The notes below the pieces were generated by a model. That model worked only from the letters and a program-made list of their open reading frames with translations. It was not told the DNA's origin and ran no database searches. DNA of 64,000 nucleotides from CAYMGQ01 sp964390055 (lineage in GTDB: Bacteria > Bacillota > Clostridia > Peptostreptococcales > Natronincolaceae), in assembly GCA_964390055.1 (NCBI GenBank), contig CAYMGQ010000008.1, forward strand, positions 1 to 64,000. Reading direction: 5' to 3'. A program made the position numbers and the translations under genes. The first letter of the stretch is position 1. The number at the start of each line of letters is the position of its first letter. This document shows positions 51,235 through 59,894 of the stretch, piece after piece.

Positions 51235-52284
51235 CTACAGATCTATAATATTATGTCCTGCTGCCTTTATAAGTCGATTCATAATAGCCTGACCAAGCTC
51301 TACCTCTTCCAAAGATTCTGCCAGGATAATTTCCACATCTGTCCCATCAAATTCCCTTAAAACTTTAAAAAGATTGGCAGCTATACTTTCTAGCTTAAAT
51401 CGACTCCCCATTGATTTTACCACTTGTCCTCCATAGCTAGCATAACTTTCATCAAAGCAAATTATGCCCACCTTTTTTCCCTTCCTATGGTATTTTTCAC
51501 TTAGTTGCCTTATTTTTCTAATAGTCTTTTCCTGGTCCCCTCTTATTATATATACCTGGGCCCTAGGGGCATAATGGCTATATTTCATTCCTGGGGATTT
51601 TGCCACAGGCAAATTATCCCCCTCCAAGTCTTTAGCTCCTTGAAGTCTAGGTATCAACTCCAGGAGCCTCTCCCTAGTAATTGCCCCAGGCCGTAATATC
51701 CTGGGAACTTCTCCCGTCATATCCAATACTGTTGACTCAAGACCCACTTCACAACTGCCCCCCGCTATAATGGCATCCACCCTACCCATCAAATCCTCTA
51801 CTACGTGTTCACTCCTGGTGGGGCTGGGTTTTCCCGATATATTGGCACTGGGGGCTGCTATGGGCAGGTCCGCAAGTTGAATAAGTTTCCTGGCAATGGG
51901 ATGGGAGGGCATCCTAATAGCAACTGTGGGCAAGCCAGCACTTATAATATCTGGAACAATGTCAGCCCTTTCCATAACCAGCGTCAAAGGACCGGGCCAA
52001 AATTCCTCCATTAAGCTCCATCCTACTTGAGGTATTTCCCTTACCAAGGCCTCCACATGGGCAAGTTGACCAATATGCAGGATTAAAGGATTATCAATGG
52101 GCCTATTTTTAGCCCTAAATATCTCCCTTACAGCCCTTGGGTCCAGGCCATTGGCCCCAAGGCCGTAAACAGTTTCCGTGGGAAAGGCAACCAAGCCTCC
52201 CCCCTTTAATATATTGGCGGCCCTTTTGAGCTTGTCCTCCTCAATGCATTCCCTATCTATATTAATTATTAATGTCTCCTTCAA
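51235..52284 (-). CDS. Threonylcarbamoyl-AMP synthase (Sua5/YwlC)
   Basis: The 349-residue protein has the Sua5-YciO-YrdC domain (GGLVAFPTETVYGLGANGLDPRAVREIFRAKNRPIDNPLILHI; IAAPSANISGKPSPT; RPGAIT) and the C-terminal Sua5 domain (SPGMKYSHYAPRAQVYII). It makes the threonylcarbamoyl-AMP used for t6A37 of tRNA. The start is a TTG with GGGGTG 9 bases upstream, overlapping the PBP stop by 4 bases. Confidence 0.95.
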   Translation of the reverse strand: MKETLIINIDRECIEEDKLKRAANILKGGGLVAFPTETVYGLGANGLDPRAVREIFRAKNRPIDNPLILHIGQLAHVEALVREIPQVGWSLMEEFWPGPLTLVMERADIVPDIISAGLPTVAIRMPSHPIARKLIQLADLPIAAPSANISGKPSPTRSEHVVEDLMGRVDAIIAGGSCEVGLESTVLDMTGEVPRILRPGAITRERLLELIPRLQGAKDLEGDNLPVAKSPGMKYSHYAPRAQVYIIRGDQEKTIRKIRQLSEKYHRKGKKVGIICFDESYASYGGQVVKSMGSRFKLESIAANLFKVLREFDGTDVEIILAESLEEVELGQAIMNRLIKAAGHNIIDL

Positions 52285-53690
52285 TTATTTACACCCCTTC
52301 TTAGGGCCATTGCCATTATCTCCCTAGCAATTGGGGCGGCAGCTAGTCCACCGCTTTGCCCCTCCTGTTCCAAGATAATTCCAATAGCCACCTGCATATC
52401 TTCCTGTTCAGCAAATCCAATAAACCAGGCATGGTTTTTACCGGTTTCATTTTGCACTGTCCCTGTCTTACCACCAACTATTGCCCCAGGGATTGCCGCA
52501 GCCCTTCCTGTTCCCCTTTGGACCACTTCAATCATCATCTGCCTTATCTCCTGGGCTATTTCATGTGAAACAATCCTATCTCCCTGGACTTGGGCCCTTT
52601 TTAATATATGTCCCTTGGGATTTTGTAACTCCTTTACAATATGGGGTTTCATCATTAGGCCTCCATTGGCAAAACTGGCCCCTATCAGGGTCATATGTAT
52701 GGGGGTTACCAATATTTTCCCCTGGCCTATACCTATGGCAGCTAAATCCGTTGGTTGGATATCACTACTGTAGGGGAATCTGCTTTCCTTAATAGGTATA
52801 TCTCCAGCAGGGGCCCTGCCCATAAAAAAATCTTCAGAAATTTCCTTTACCCTCTGCCCTCCTAATTCCACAGCCATCCTGGCAAAGTTTGTATTACAGG
52901 AAACCACCATGGATTCCATCAAGTCTAAATCTCCATGGGCCTTCATATTATGGTCGGACAGCCTATAACCATCAATGACTATACTGCCAGTACATGTATA
53001 GTTAGGGTCCACTAGCCCCCTGTTTTTTAAGAGCCCGGCTCCTATAACAGTTTTATATGTAGAACCCGGTGCATAGAGGCCAGAGCTAGACCTGTTTAAG
53101 AGGGGACTATTTTCATCATTAACTAGGTTCCCCCAATCTTCTATCAGGCTATTGGGGTTAAAGTCAGGCTTGCTAACCATGGCTAATATTTCCCCAGTTT
53201 CCCCATTAAGAACTATAGCAGATCCAATTTTGTTTTCTAATAGTTGCCAAGTTCTTTTTTGAATCTCATGGTCAATAGTTAAAAATAAATTATTCCCCTG
53301 GATTATATCTCCAGACAATTCCTCCCATATCTTTGCAACAGTCCCATGGGGGTTTAAATTCATTAAGTCCTGATTATAATGGGCCTCAAGGCCATAGCGA
53401 CCATATTGCTTAAAATTGTAGCCTATTATATGACTATATAAATTCCCATGGGGATATTTTCTAACCGGCTTCCCCTCTAGCAGGCTACTATCTGCTAAAA
53501 TCTCAGAATTCCTATCATAAATAATGCCCCTTAGGGTATTGTCCTCCCTGGCCCATTGCCTCTTATTATAGGGATTATCTATAAGTTTGGATGCTAAAAA
53601 AACCTGAAAATATGTCAGGTAGCCAACTATACTAAGAAATAATAAGCAGGCCAATACAATTAAGTGTACAATCCTTTTATTAATATCCAC
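52281..53690 (-). CDS. Penicillin-binding transpeptidase (class B PBP)
   Basis: The 469-residue protein has an N-terminal membrane anchor (VHLIVLACLLFLSIVGYLTYF) and a transpeptidase domain with SxxK (PGSTYKTVIG, about 210), SxN (VVSCNTNFARMA) and KTG (VGGKTGTVQNETG) motifs. It resembles PbpA-type class B PBPs that work with an FtsW/RodA polymerase. It overlaps the upstream ftsW-like gene by 11 bases and the downstream sua5 by 4, so the three are translationally coupled. Confidence 0.92.
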   Translation of the reverse strand: MDINKRIVHLIVLACLLFLSIVGYLTYFQVFLASKLIDNPYNKRQWAREDNTLRGIIYDRNSEILADSSLLEGKPVRKYPHGNLYSHIIGYNFKQYGRYGLEAHYNQDLMNLNPHGTVAKIWEELSGDIIQGNNLFLTIDHEIQKRTWQLLENKIGSAIVLNGETGEILAMVSKPDFNPNSLIEDWGNLVNDENSPLLNRSSSGLYAPGSTYKTVIGAGLLKNRGLVDPNYTCTGSIVIDGYRLSDHNMKAHGDLDLMESMVVSCNTNFARMAVELGGQRVKEISEDFFMGRAPAGDIPIKESRFPYSSDIQPTDLAAIGIGQGKILVTPIHMTLIGASFANGGLMMKPHIVKELQNPKGHILKRAQVQGDRIVSHEIAQEIRQMMIEVVQRGTGRAAAIPGAIVGGKTGTVQNETGKNHAWFIGFAEQEDMQVAIGIILEQEGQSGGLAAAPIAREIMAMALRRGVNN

Positions 53691-54888
53691 TATCCAACAA
53701 CTCCTCTAGCTCTAGGGATTTCTTTGATAGGGCCTGGAGTATTCCAAAGGCTATAAAGGCCGAAAGCAAGGAACTACCCCCGTAACTAATAAAGGGCAGG
53801 GTAATCCCTGTAAGGGGGATTAATTTAATAACCCCCCCTATAATTACGAAGGTCTGATATGTATATATAAGGGTAATGCCCAGGGCCAAAATTTTTCTAA
53901 AGCTATTCCGTATAGTAAGGGAGATTTTAAAGCCCCTATAGACTAGGATAAAATACAAGAGGACAACAGCTATACCGGCAAATACTCCCATCTCCTCGCA
54001 GATGGCAGAAAAAATAAAGTCTGTGTGTACTTCCGGAATATAATAGGGTTGTCCCAGGCCCAGGCCTGTCCCAAAAAAACCCCCAGACCCAATGGCAAAA
54101 AGAGATTGGGTTACCTGGTAACCACTTCCGGCTATATTTTCCCAAGGTTTAAGCCAGGCCTCAAATCTCACCCTTACATGGCCCATAGTCAAATAACCAA
54201 AAACTACTATAAGAATAGAAATTCCCAAATTATAGAGGAGTAATTTCCTTTCCTCATGGAATACATAAAATATACTAATAAAAACAGCATAAAATAGCAT
54301 GGCCATCCCCATATCTCTTTGTAAAATCAAGAAGACAATATGGAGGTAAACCACCCCTAGAAAATAATAGGAGTTTTTAAATTTATCAGGATGGGCAAAG
54401 TAGGATGCCATAAAAAAAACAAAGGATAATTTAATAATTTCTGCCGGCTGAAAGGTAAAGCTACCTATCTTAATCCAGTTAATGGCCCCCTTTATAGAAG
54501 TACCTAGGGCAAAGGTCATAATAAATAGAAGAAAGGCGAAGGCAATATAAAGGTACAAGTACTTGTCCCAATCCTTGACCCATCTAAAGATAATATAAGC
54601 GGTAAAATAGAGGATTATCCCTACCCCGTACCAAATCACTTGCTTATAGCCCCGACTCGGGTCCAGACGGTAGGTCATAACTATCCCCAAGCTGGAAAGC
54701 AAAGATATAATTAAAAACAAATATGTGTCCCCCATATTCCCCTTAAGCAAAACAATATAGGCAACAATAATAAGCAGGGTTAATACAGCCCCAACACCTA
54801 AAATAACGGGATCCCTAGGCTGGCCCATAAAATATAGCAGGCCAAAAAGAATGCTATTAATCCCCACCAGGATTCCTATAGGTCTCAT
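53680..54888 (-). CDS. FtsW/RodA/SpoVE-family peptidoglycan polymerase
   Basis: The 402-residue SEDS protein has about 12 membrane segments and the family signatures GTSIKGAINWIKIGSFTFQPAEIIKLSFV, LQRDMGMAMLF, GLGLGQPYYIPEVHTDFIFSAICEEMG and TGITLPFISYGGSSLL. It polymerises lipid II with the PBP encoded next to it. Which of FtsW, RodA or SpoVE it represents cannot be told from sequence alone. Confidence 0.93.
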   Translation of the reverse strand: MRPIGILVGINSILFGLLYFMGQPRDPVILGVGAVLTLLIIVAYIVLLKGNMGDTYLFLIISLLSSLGIVMTYRLDPSRGYKQVIWYGVGIILYFTAYIIFRWVKDWDKYLYLYIAFAFLLFIMTFALGTSIKGAINWIKIGSFTFQPAEIIKLSFVFFMASYFAHPDKFKNSYYFLGVVYLHIVFLILQRDMGMAMLFYAVFISIFYVFHEERKLLLYNLGISILIVVFGYLTMGHVRVRFEAWLKPWENIAGSGYQVTQSLFAIGSGGFFGTGLGLGQPYYIPEVHTDFIFSAICEEMGVFAGIAVVLLYFILVYRGFKISLTIRNSFRKILALGITLIYTYQTFVIIGGVIKLIPLTGITLPFISYGGSSLLSAFIAFGILQALSKKSLELEELLDSGY

Positions 54889-55329
54889 TTAATCCACCTC
54901 TTTTACAAACAAAAATTCCACCTGGCCCAGGCCAATCCGGTCACCAGTTTTTAGTTTGGCAACATCCTGAATTTCCTCACCATTTAAAAAAGTACCATTG
55001 GCACTTCCTAAATCCTCCAAAAAATACTCCCCCTCATCCATGCTTATCTGAGCATGCTTGGATGATAAGAACCTGTCCACAATTTGAATATCGTTTTCCC
55101 TTTTCCTACCAATGGTCATAAGGTCCCCCAAATCATAAAATTCCTCAACCTCAAAATCTAAACTTTCCTTACGGTTGATAAGTTTTAAATAGGGACCATC
55201 AAACTTGTTTTTGTGCATTTCATTTATATGCCTCACATCCAAATAAATCAACCTAATAATATGGTATATAAAATAGTAGATAAGGCCGATAAACAAATAG
55301 CGAATTGTCCAAGATAGTACTCGGAACAT
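54889..55329 (-). CDS. Membrane-anchored FHA-domain protein
   Basis: The 146-residue protein has an N-terminal membrane segment (about 6-24) and an FHA domain (MTIGRKRENDIQIVDRFLSSKHAQISMDEGEYFLEDLGSANGTFLNGEEI) that binds phosphothreonine peptides. It ends exactly one base before the ftsW-like gene. FHA-SEDS-PBP clusters occur also in actinobacteria, where Ser/Thr kinases act on them; no kinase is in this window. The ATG at 55329 is preferred to the adjacent TTG. Confidence 0.9.
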   Translation of the reverse strand: MFRVLSWTIRYLFIGLIYYFIYHIIRLIYLDVRHINEMHKNKFDGPYLKLINRKESLDFEVEEFYDLGDLMTIGRKRENDIQIVDRFLSSKHAQISMDEGEYFLEDLGSANGTFLNGEEIQDVAKLKTGDRIGLGQVEFLFVKEVD

Positions 55330-55416
55330 CAATAATCACCTACAAATATATTTATTTTCCTAGCCTATATTTCTTTATTTTATTGTATACCAAAGCCATA
55401 GCAAATAATAGCCCCA

Positions 55417-56154
55417 TCAAAACTTTTTGGATATTATCATGCCCATAATAAAACCTAATAGTGCAAGAATTGTAGACATACGACCCCCATAAATATCCTT
55501 GCCCTTGGGTATAAGCTCACCCAGGCTTATATACAACATTGTTCCCCCAGCAAAGGCCAAGCATATCCCTATAAGTTCATAGGCATAATGACCTATCAAA
55601 GCCCCCACCAGGGCCCCCATTCCCATGGGTACTCCGGCTAGTAGGGTCCATAGGAAGGCCTTTCCACTTGAATATCCCCCCGCCCCCAGGGGAGCTACCA
55701 TAGCTATCCCTTCAGGCATATTATGGAGGCCAATAACAATGGCCAGGCCTAGGCCAAGCCTAGTCTGGGCCGCAAAACCCGAGCCAATAGCCAAGCCTTC
55801 CGGAAAGTTATGCAGGGCAATTCCCACCCCAACTAAAATACCAGTTTTTATATAGGCCTGTCCTTGACTCCCTCCGCCACCCTGGAGCCTAGTGATTATT
55901 ATATCTAAATAAGAGGTCAAGAATCCCCCAATAGCCACCCCTAGGGAAGTCAAGAAGATACCACTGATTAAAAAAGCCTCTGGAATCAGTTCAAAGGTTA
56001 CAACTGCTATCATCAAGCCACTAGAAAGCCCCAAAGCCCCACTTAAAAACCTCTTCTTGGGCCTTTTAATTATAAAGGCCAAGGCTCCTCCAGCCCCCGT
56101 CCCTATTATTCCCGTAGCCAAGCCAACTATAGTAGTCCTTAATAAATTATTCAT
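55417..56154 (-). CDS. ZIP-family metal transporter
   Basis: The 245-residue protein has eight membrane segments and the ZIP metal-site motifs ALHNFPEGLAIGSGF (helix IV) and GLHNMPEGIAM (helix V). It belongs to the GufA/ZupT-like group and probably imports Zn2+ or other divalent ions. It is a single gene between prfA and the FHA gene. A GGGGGG site precedes the ATG. Confidence 0.93.
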   Translation of the reverse strand: MNNLLRTTIVGLATGIIGTGAGGALAFIIKRPKKRFLSGALGLSSGLMIAVVTFELIPEAFLISGIFLTSLGVAIGGFLTSYLDIIITRLQGGGGSQGQAYIKTGILVGVGIALHNFPEGLAIGSGFAAQTRLGLGLAIVIGLHNMPEGIAMVAPLGAGGYSSGKAFLWTLLAGVPMGMGALVGALIGHYAYELIGICLAFAGGTMLYISLGELIPKGKDIYGGRMSTILALLGFIMGMIISKKF

Positions 56155-56214
56155 TTTTTCCCCCCTGACTACTACATATATATTCCAACCTAGGGGGAAT
56201 TATAGCTAGACAGA

Positions 56215-56245
56215 ATAAAAACTGATGAAAGTCCTCCCCCATCAG
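56215..56245 (-). terminator. Intrinsic terminator after prfA
   Basis: CTGATG pairs with CATCAG across a 12-base loop and is followed by UUUUUAUU in the minus transcript. Confidence 0.78.
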
Positions 56246-56287
56246 CTTTATCATATAAAATTTATGGCTAGTTAACTAGGATAAGCC

Positions 56288-57361
56288 CTAAGCCCCTATG
56301 TTTTTTAGGTTTTCTGCCTGCTCACGAGTTATTAGGGCATCAACCATCTCTGTAATATCCCCATCAAGAAAGCTATCCAATTGATATAGGGTTAGGTTAA
56401 TCCTATGGTCCGTAACCCTCCCCTGGGGAAAATTATATGTCCTAATACGTTCACTACGGTCTCCCGATCCTATCTGGCTCCTCCTATCCGCTGCAATTTC
56501 ATCCTCCTGGTCCTGGATTAATTGGTCTAGTAATCTAGCCCTTAAGACCTTCATTGCCTTCTCCCTATTCTTAATCTGGGATTTTTCATCCTGGCAGGAA
56601 ACCACTATTCCAGTTGGCAAATGAGTAATCCTAACAGCGGAATCTGTCATATTAACGTGTTGTCCACCAGCACCACTTGACCTATAAGTATCTATCCGTA
56701 ATTCATTATTATTAATCTCTAGCTCAACCTCATCGGCCTCTGGTAAGACTGCCACAGTAGCCGCAGAGGTATGGATCCTACCCCCAGATTCTGTAGTAGG
56801 AATCCTCTGAACCCTATGGGCCCCACTCTCATATTTTAGCCTAGAATAGGCCCCCTTACCACGAATCATAAAGATAACTTCCTTATAACCCCCCACACCA
56901 ATCTCATTTAAGTCTAGCATCTCTATCTTCCAACCCTGTCTTTCTGCATAACGGGTATACATCCTAAACAAATCAGCTGAAAAAAGGGCCGCCTCATCCC
57001 CCCCTGTTCCAGCACGAATCTCAACTATTACATTCTTTTCATCATTGGGGTCCTTGGGTAGGAGGAGGACCTTTAATTCCTCCCTTAGAGAATTAGATTT
57101 TTCATCTAATTCATCCACCTCCATTTTTGCCATCTCCCTTAGCTCCTCGTCAATAGCCTTATCCAGAAACATTTCCCTAGTTTCTTCCAGCGAAGTCATT
57201 ACGTCCCTATATTCCTTATACTTTTCCACTATGGGTTGTAAGTCCGCATGTTCCTTGACCAACTTCTGCCATAAGTCCTGATTATTAATTACATCCGGAT
57301 CACTTATTTTAATACTTATATCATCGTATTTTTCCTGTAAAAAATCCAACCGTTCTAACAT
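56288..57361 (-). CDS. prfA: Peptide chain release factor 1
   Basis: The 357-residue factor shows the stop-codon reading PxT region (GAHRVQRIPTTESGGRIHTSAATV) and the catalytic GGQ loop (DTYRSSGAGGQHVNMTDSAVRITH), with the Gln that PrmC methylates. prmC is the next gene upstream, as usual. Complete length. Confidence 0.98.
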   Translation of the reverse strand: MLERLDFLQEKYDDISIKISDPDVINNQDLWQKLVKEHADLQPIVEKYKEYRDVMTSLEETREMFLDKAIDEELREMAKMEVDELDEKSNSLREELKVLLLPKDPNDEKNVIVEIRAGTGGDEAALFSADLFRMYTRYAERQGWKIEMLDLNEIGVGGYKEVIFMIRGKGAYSRLKYESGAHRVQRIPTTESGGRIHTSAATVAVLPEADEVELEINNNELRIDTYRSSGAGGQHVNMTDSAVRITHLPTGIVVSCQDEKSQIKNREKAMKVLRARLLDQLIQDQEDEIAADRRSQIGSGDRSERIRTYNFPQGRVTDHRINLTLYQLDSFLDGDITEMVDALITREQAENLKNIGA

Positions 57362-57487
57362 CCCATCACCTCATAGAAATATTTAACCCTGCCCATCTAT
57401 ATAAAGATCCTTTATATTTGTCCCAGTAAAATTATATTATATCAAATTTATCATAAAACTGCCATAATTTGAAGGCCCCCACCCCAA

Positions 57488-58363
57488 TTAGCCCAGCCTC
57501 CCTATAAGGACCCTATCTAGCCCGGCTAAATCCTTTATTAGGTCTATACCCACAAAGTTTGCCCCTTGCAGCAGTTTTTTAACCTGGTCCCCTTGATCAT
57601 AACCAATCTCTAAGCCTATCCAGCCACCGTCTCCCAGGTATAGGGGGGCCTCTTTTATAATCCTCCTATAAAAATCCAAGCCATCCCTTCCCCCATCCAA
57701 GGCTATTATCGGTTCATAGTCTGCCACCTGCCTATCTAAACCCTTGATTATATCCCTGGCTATATAGGGGGGATTAGAGACAATAAAATCAAAGGACCCC
57801 TCTAAGTCCAAACCCTTTAGACCTGCAAATAAATCTCCCTGGAGAAATTTAGTTCTTTCTGCCACTCCATGCCTTGTAGAGTTTTTTCTGGCCAGCTCCA
57901 TTGCCTTGGCTGAGATATCCACCCCGTAAACTTGAGCAAAGCTAATGTATTTGGCCAAACTAACGGCAATAGCACCACTACCCACACCCATATCCAAGAT
58001 CCTGACCTTCTGACCAGCAAAATGTTTTTCATAAAGGTCCAAGATTTTTTCCACCAAAATCTCCGTATCATTCCGAGGAATTAAGACCCCTTCCTCTAGG
58101 CAAAATTCTAGCCCCATAAACTCCTTCTTCCCTATTATATATTGTATGGGCATAGCTTTTTTCCTTTTTTCAACAGCCTGCCAGAATTTTTTACAAATTT
58201 CCCGGGAAATTTCCCTTTCCGGGTATATATGGAGTTTTACCCTGTCCACCTGGAGTAAATTCGACAAAATTACTTCCGCGTCTAATTTGGGGGTCTCAAT
58301 ACCCCCTTCTTCCAAGTCCCTAGCCCCTAACTTTAAAATTTCTGCCACCCTATCCAAAGTCAC
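57488..58363 (-). CDS. prmC: Release factor glutamine methyltransferase PrmC
   Basis: The ~291-residue SAM-dependent enzyme methylates the GGQ glutamine of RF1 and RF2. It shows VLIPRNDTEILVEKIL, the SAM site ILDMGVGSGAIAVSLAKY and the catalytic FIVSNPPYIA. The start is uncertain: a GTG at 58363 has GGAGG 5 bases upstream, whereas the ATG at 58375 has no site. Confidence 0.94.
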   Translation of the reverse strand: MTLDRVAEILKLGARDLEEGGIETPKLDAEVILSNLLQVDRVKLHIYPEREISREICKKFWQAVEKRKKAMPIQYIIGKKEFMGLEFCLEEGVLIPRNDTEILVEKILDLYEKHFAGQKVRILDMGVGSGAIAVSLAKYISFAQVYGVDISAKAMELARKNSTRHGVAERTKFLQGDLFAGLKGLDLEGSFDFIVSNPPYIARDIIKGLDRQVADYEPIIALDGGRDGLDFYRRIIKEAPLYLGDGGWIGLEIGYDQGDQVKKLLQGANFVGIDLIKDLAGLDRVLIGRLG

Positions 58364-58416
58364 TTTCCCCTCCATAACAAAGAAAAATAAAACCCTTGCT
58401 TGCCAAGGGCTTTAAC

Positions 58417-59352
58417 CTACCATCTGCTTTCTTCTTCGTCCTCAACTAATACATTTTTCAATGCCTCAAGGGCTACTTCCAACTGACCATCATCAGGTTC
58501 TGAAGTAGTGAGTTTTTGCATCATAAGCCCTGGATAGTTGATTATTTTCATTAAGGCACTATCACTCCTGCCCCCCAGTTTAATAATCTCATAAGAAACC
58601 CCTGCAACCACCGGCAGGAGGGCCAACCTTGTAATTACCCTAAGCATGGGGTTTGGCCAGCCAACCATGGAGAACATTATCATACTTACCATCATAACAA
58701 TAAAGAGAAAACTGGTCCCACATCTGGGATGTAGGGTAGGATATTTTCTAGCATTAGCAACAGTTAAGTCCTCACCATGCTCATAGCAAAATATGGCCTT
58801 ATGCTCCGCCCCATGGTACTGGAATACACGATTTATTTCCTCTATTCGAGATATTAGTAGGATATAAGCTACAAACATTAGCAACCTTAAAGTCCCCTCA
58901 ATCAAATTCAATATAATATTTTTCTCTGTATAGGTCCGTAGAAAATTAACTACAAAGGTAGGACCTATTATAAAAACTCCAACAGATAAAAGTATGGCTG
59001 TTATGACAGATAGATATAAGAGTACATCATCTGCCCTATTCTTAAAGATTTTTTCCATAAAGTTTTGGAATTTATCCTCTTCCTCATCTTCCAAGCCCTC
59101 ATCAGCAACTTCCGCCGAATATGTCAGAGCCCTCATGCCAATAATCATGGAATCTATCAGGGCTATCCCACCCCTCAAAATAGGCACTTTATCTAAATGG
59201 TATTTTCTTGCCCAGCCATCAATCCCCTGGGTCTTAACCCTTAATTCTTGGTCTGCCTGCCTTACTACAATAGATATTTCCCTAGGGCCCCGCATCATAA
59301 CACCCTCAATCAATGCCTGCCCTCCTATACTAGTACGTCTAACTTCCTCCAT
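58417..59352 (-). CDS. DUF1385 (YqhQ-like) membrane protein
   Basis: The 311-residue protein starts with SIGGQALIEGVMMRGPREISIVVRQ and has YHGAEHKAIFCYEHGEDLTVANARKYPTLHPRCGTSFLF, the DUF1385 signatures with conserved His, Glu and Cys, plus four membrane helices. Function unknown. The gene often precedes prmC-prfA in clostridia, as here. Confidence 0.92.
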   Translation of the reverse strand: MEEVRRTSIGGQALIEGVMMRGPREISIVVRQADQELRVKTQGIDGWARKYHLDKVPILRGGIALIDSMIIGMRALTYSAEVADEGLEDEEEDKFQNFMEKIFKNRADDVLLYLSVITAILLSVGVFIIGPTFVVNFLRTYTEKNIILNLIEGTLRLLMFVAYILLISRIEEINRVFQYHGAEHKAIFCYEHGEDLTVANARKYPTLHPRCGTSFLFIVMMVSMIMFSMVGWPNPMLRVITRLALLPVVAGVSYEIIKLGGRSDSALMKIINYPGLMMQKLTTSEPDDGQLEVALEALKNVLVEDEEESRW

Positions 59353-59423
59353 AACTCTTTAATTCCTTTCTAAATTAAAATGACTACTCCTATATTATAT
59401 ACCATCCTTTTATTATTTACTAA

Positions 59424-59452
59424 CAAAAAAAAGGTGGTTATTAATAACCACC
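59424..59452 (-). terminator. Intrinsic terminator after the small secreted-protein gene
   Basis: A perfect 20-base palindrome (GGTGGTTATT and its complement) with eight U following. It includes the stop codon of the gene. Confidence 0.9.
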
Positions 59453-59806
59453 CCTCCTTGCCCCCATGCTCCTGGCTAGACCCAGTCCCCTGCCATGTCT
59501 CCCGTGTCCCGGCCCCCTTCTTAAGCCATAATTGCCACAGCAAGGGCCAAAAAATTCCTCATTTGTAAAATCATTTTCCCTATAATATTCCTCCATATAA
59601 TCCATCCTATCCCGCCAGGCCTTTGCCTCTCCATCATTTATTGCTCCAGCATCCAAGGCTTCCTCCACCCTGGCCCTTCTCCATACCATCATGTCATTGA
59701 ACCATTGGGGTAGTTCATTAACACTGTCAGCATAAGCTACTAACCCTAAAGTTAACACTAAAGTCAAGACCATAAGAAATAATATAGTTTTTTTCATTTT
59801 CTTCAT
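59441..59806 (-). CDS. Small secreted protein with a Gly/Arg/His-rich tail (DUF2680-like)
   Basis: The 121-residue protein has a signal peptide (about 1-27, ending VAYAD), a helical core (LPQWFNDMMVWRRARVEEALDAGAINDGEAKAWRDRMDYMEEYYREN) resembling DUF2680 proteins, and a tail CCGNYGLRRGPGHGRHGRGLG... with two adjacent Cys and several His. It may bind metal or anionic wall polymers. A second ATG three codons later is a possible start. It is a single gene. Confidence 0.8.
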   Translation of the reverse strand: MKKMKKTILFLMVLTLVLTLGLVAYADSVNELPQWFNDMMVWRRARVEEALDAGAINDGEAKAWRDRMDYMEEYYRENDFTNEEFFGPCCGNYGLRRGPGHGRHGRGLGLARSMGARRGGY

Positions 59807-59894
59807 CCTTTCCTTTATTTTCTATCTTTATATTAGCAAAGGATTATGAAGAGATTATGAAGATTTGTTTTTTTCGCCTTTATTTTTTTCCTCT

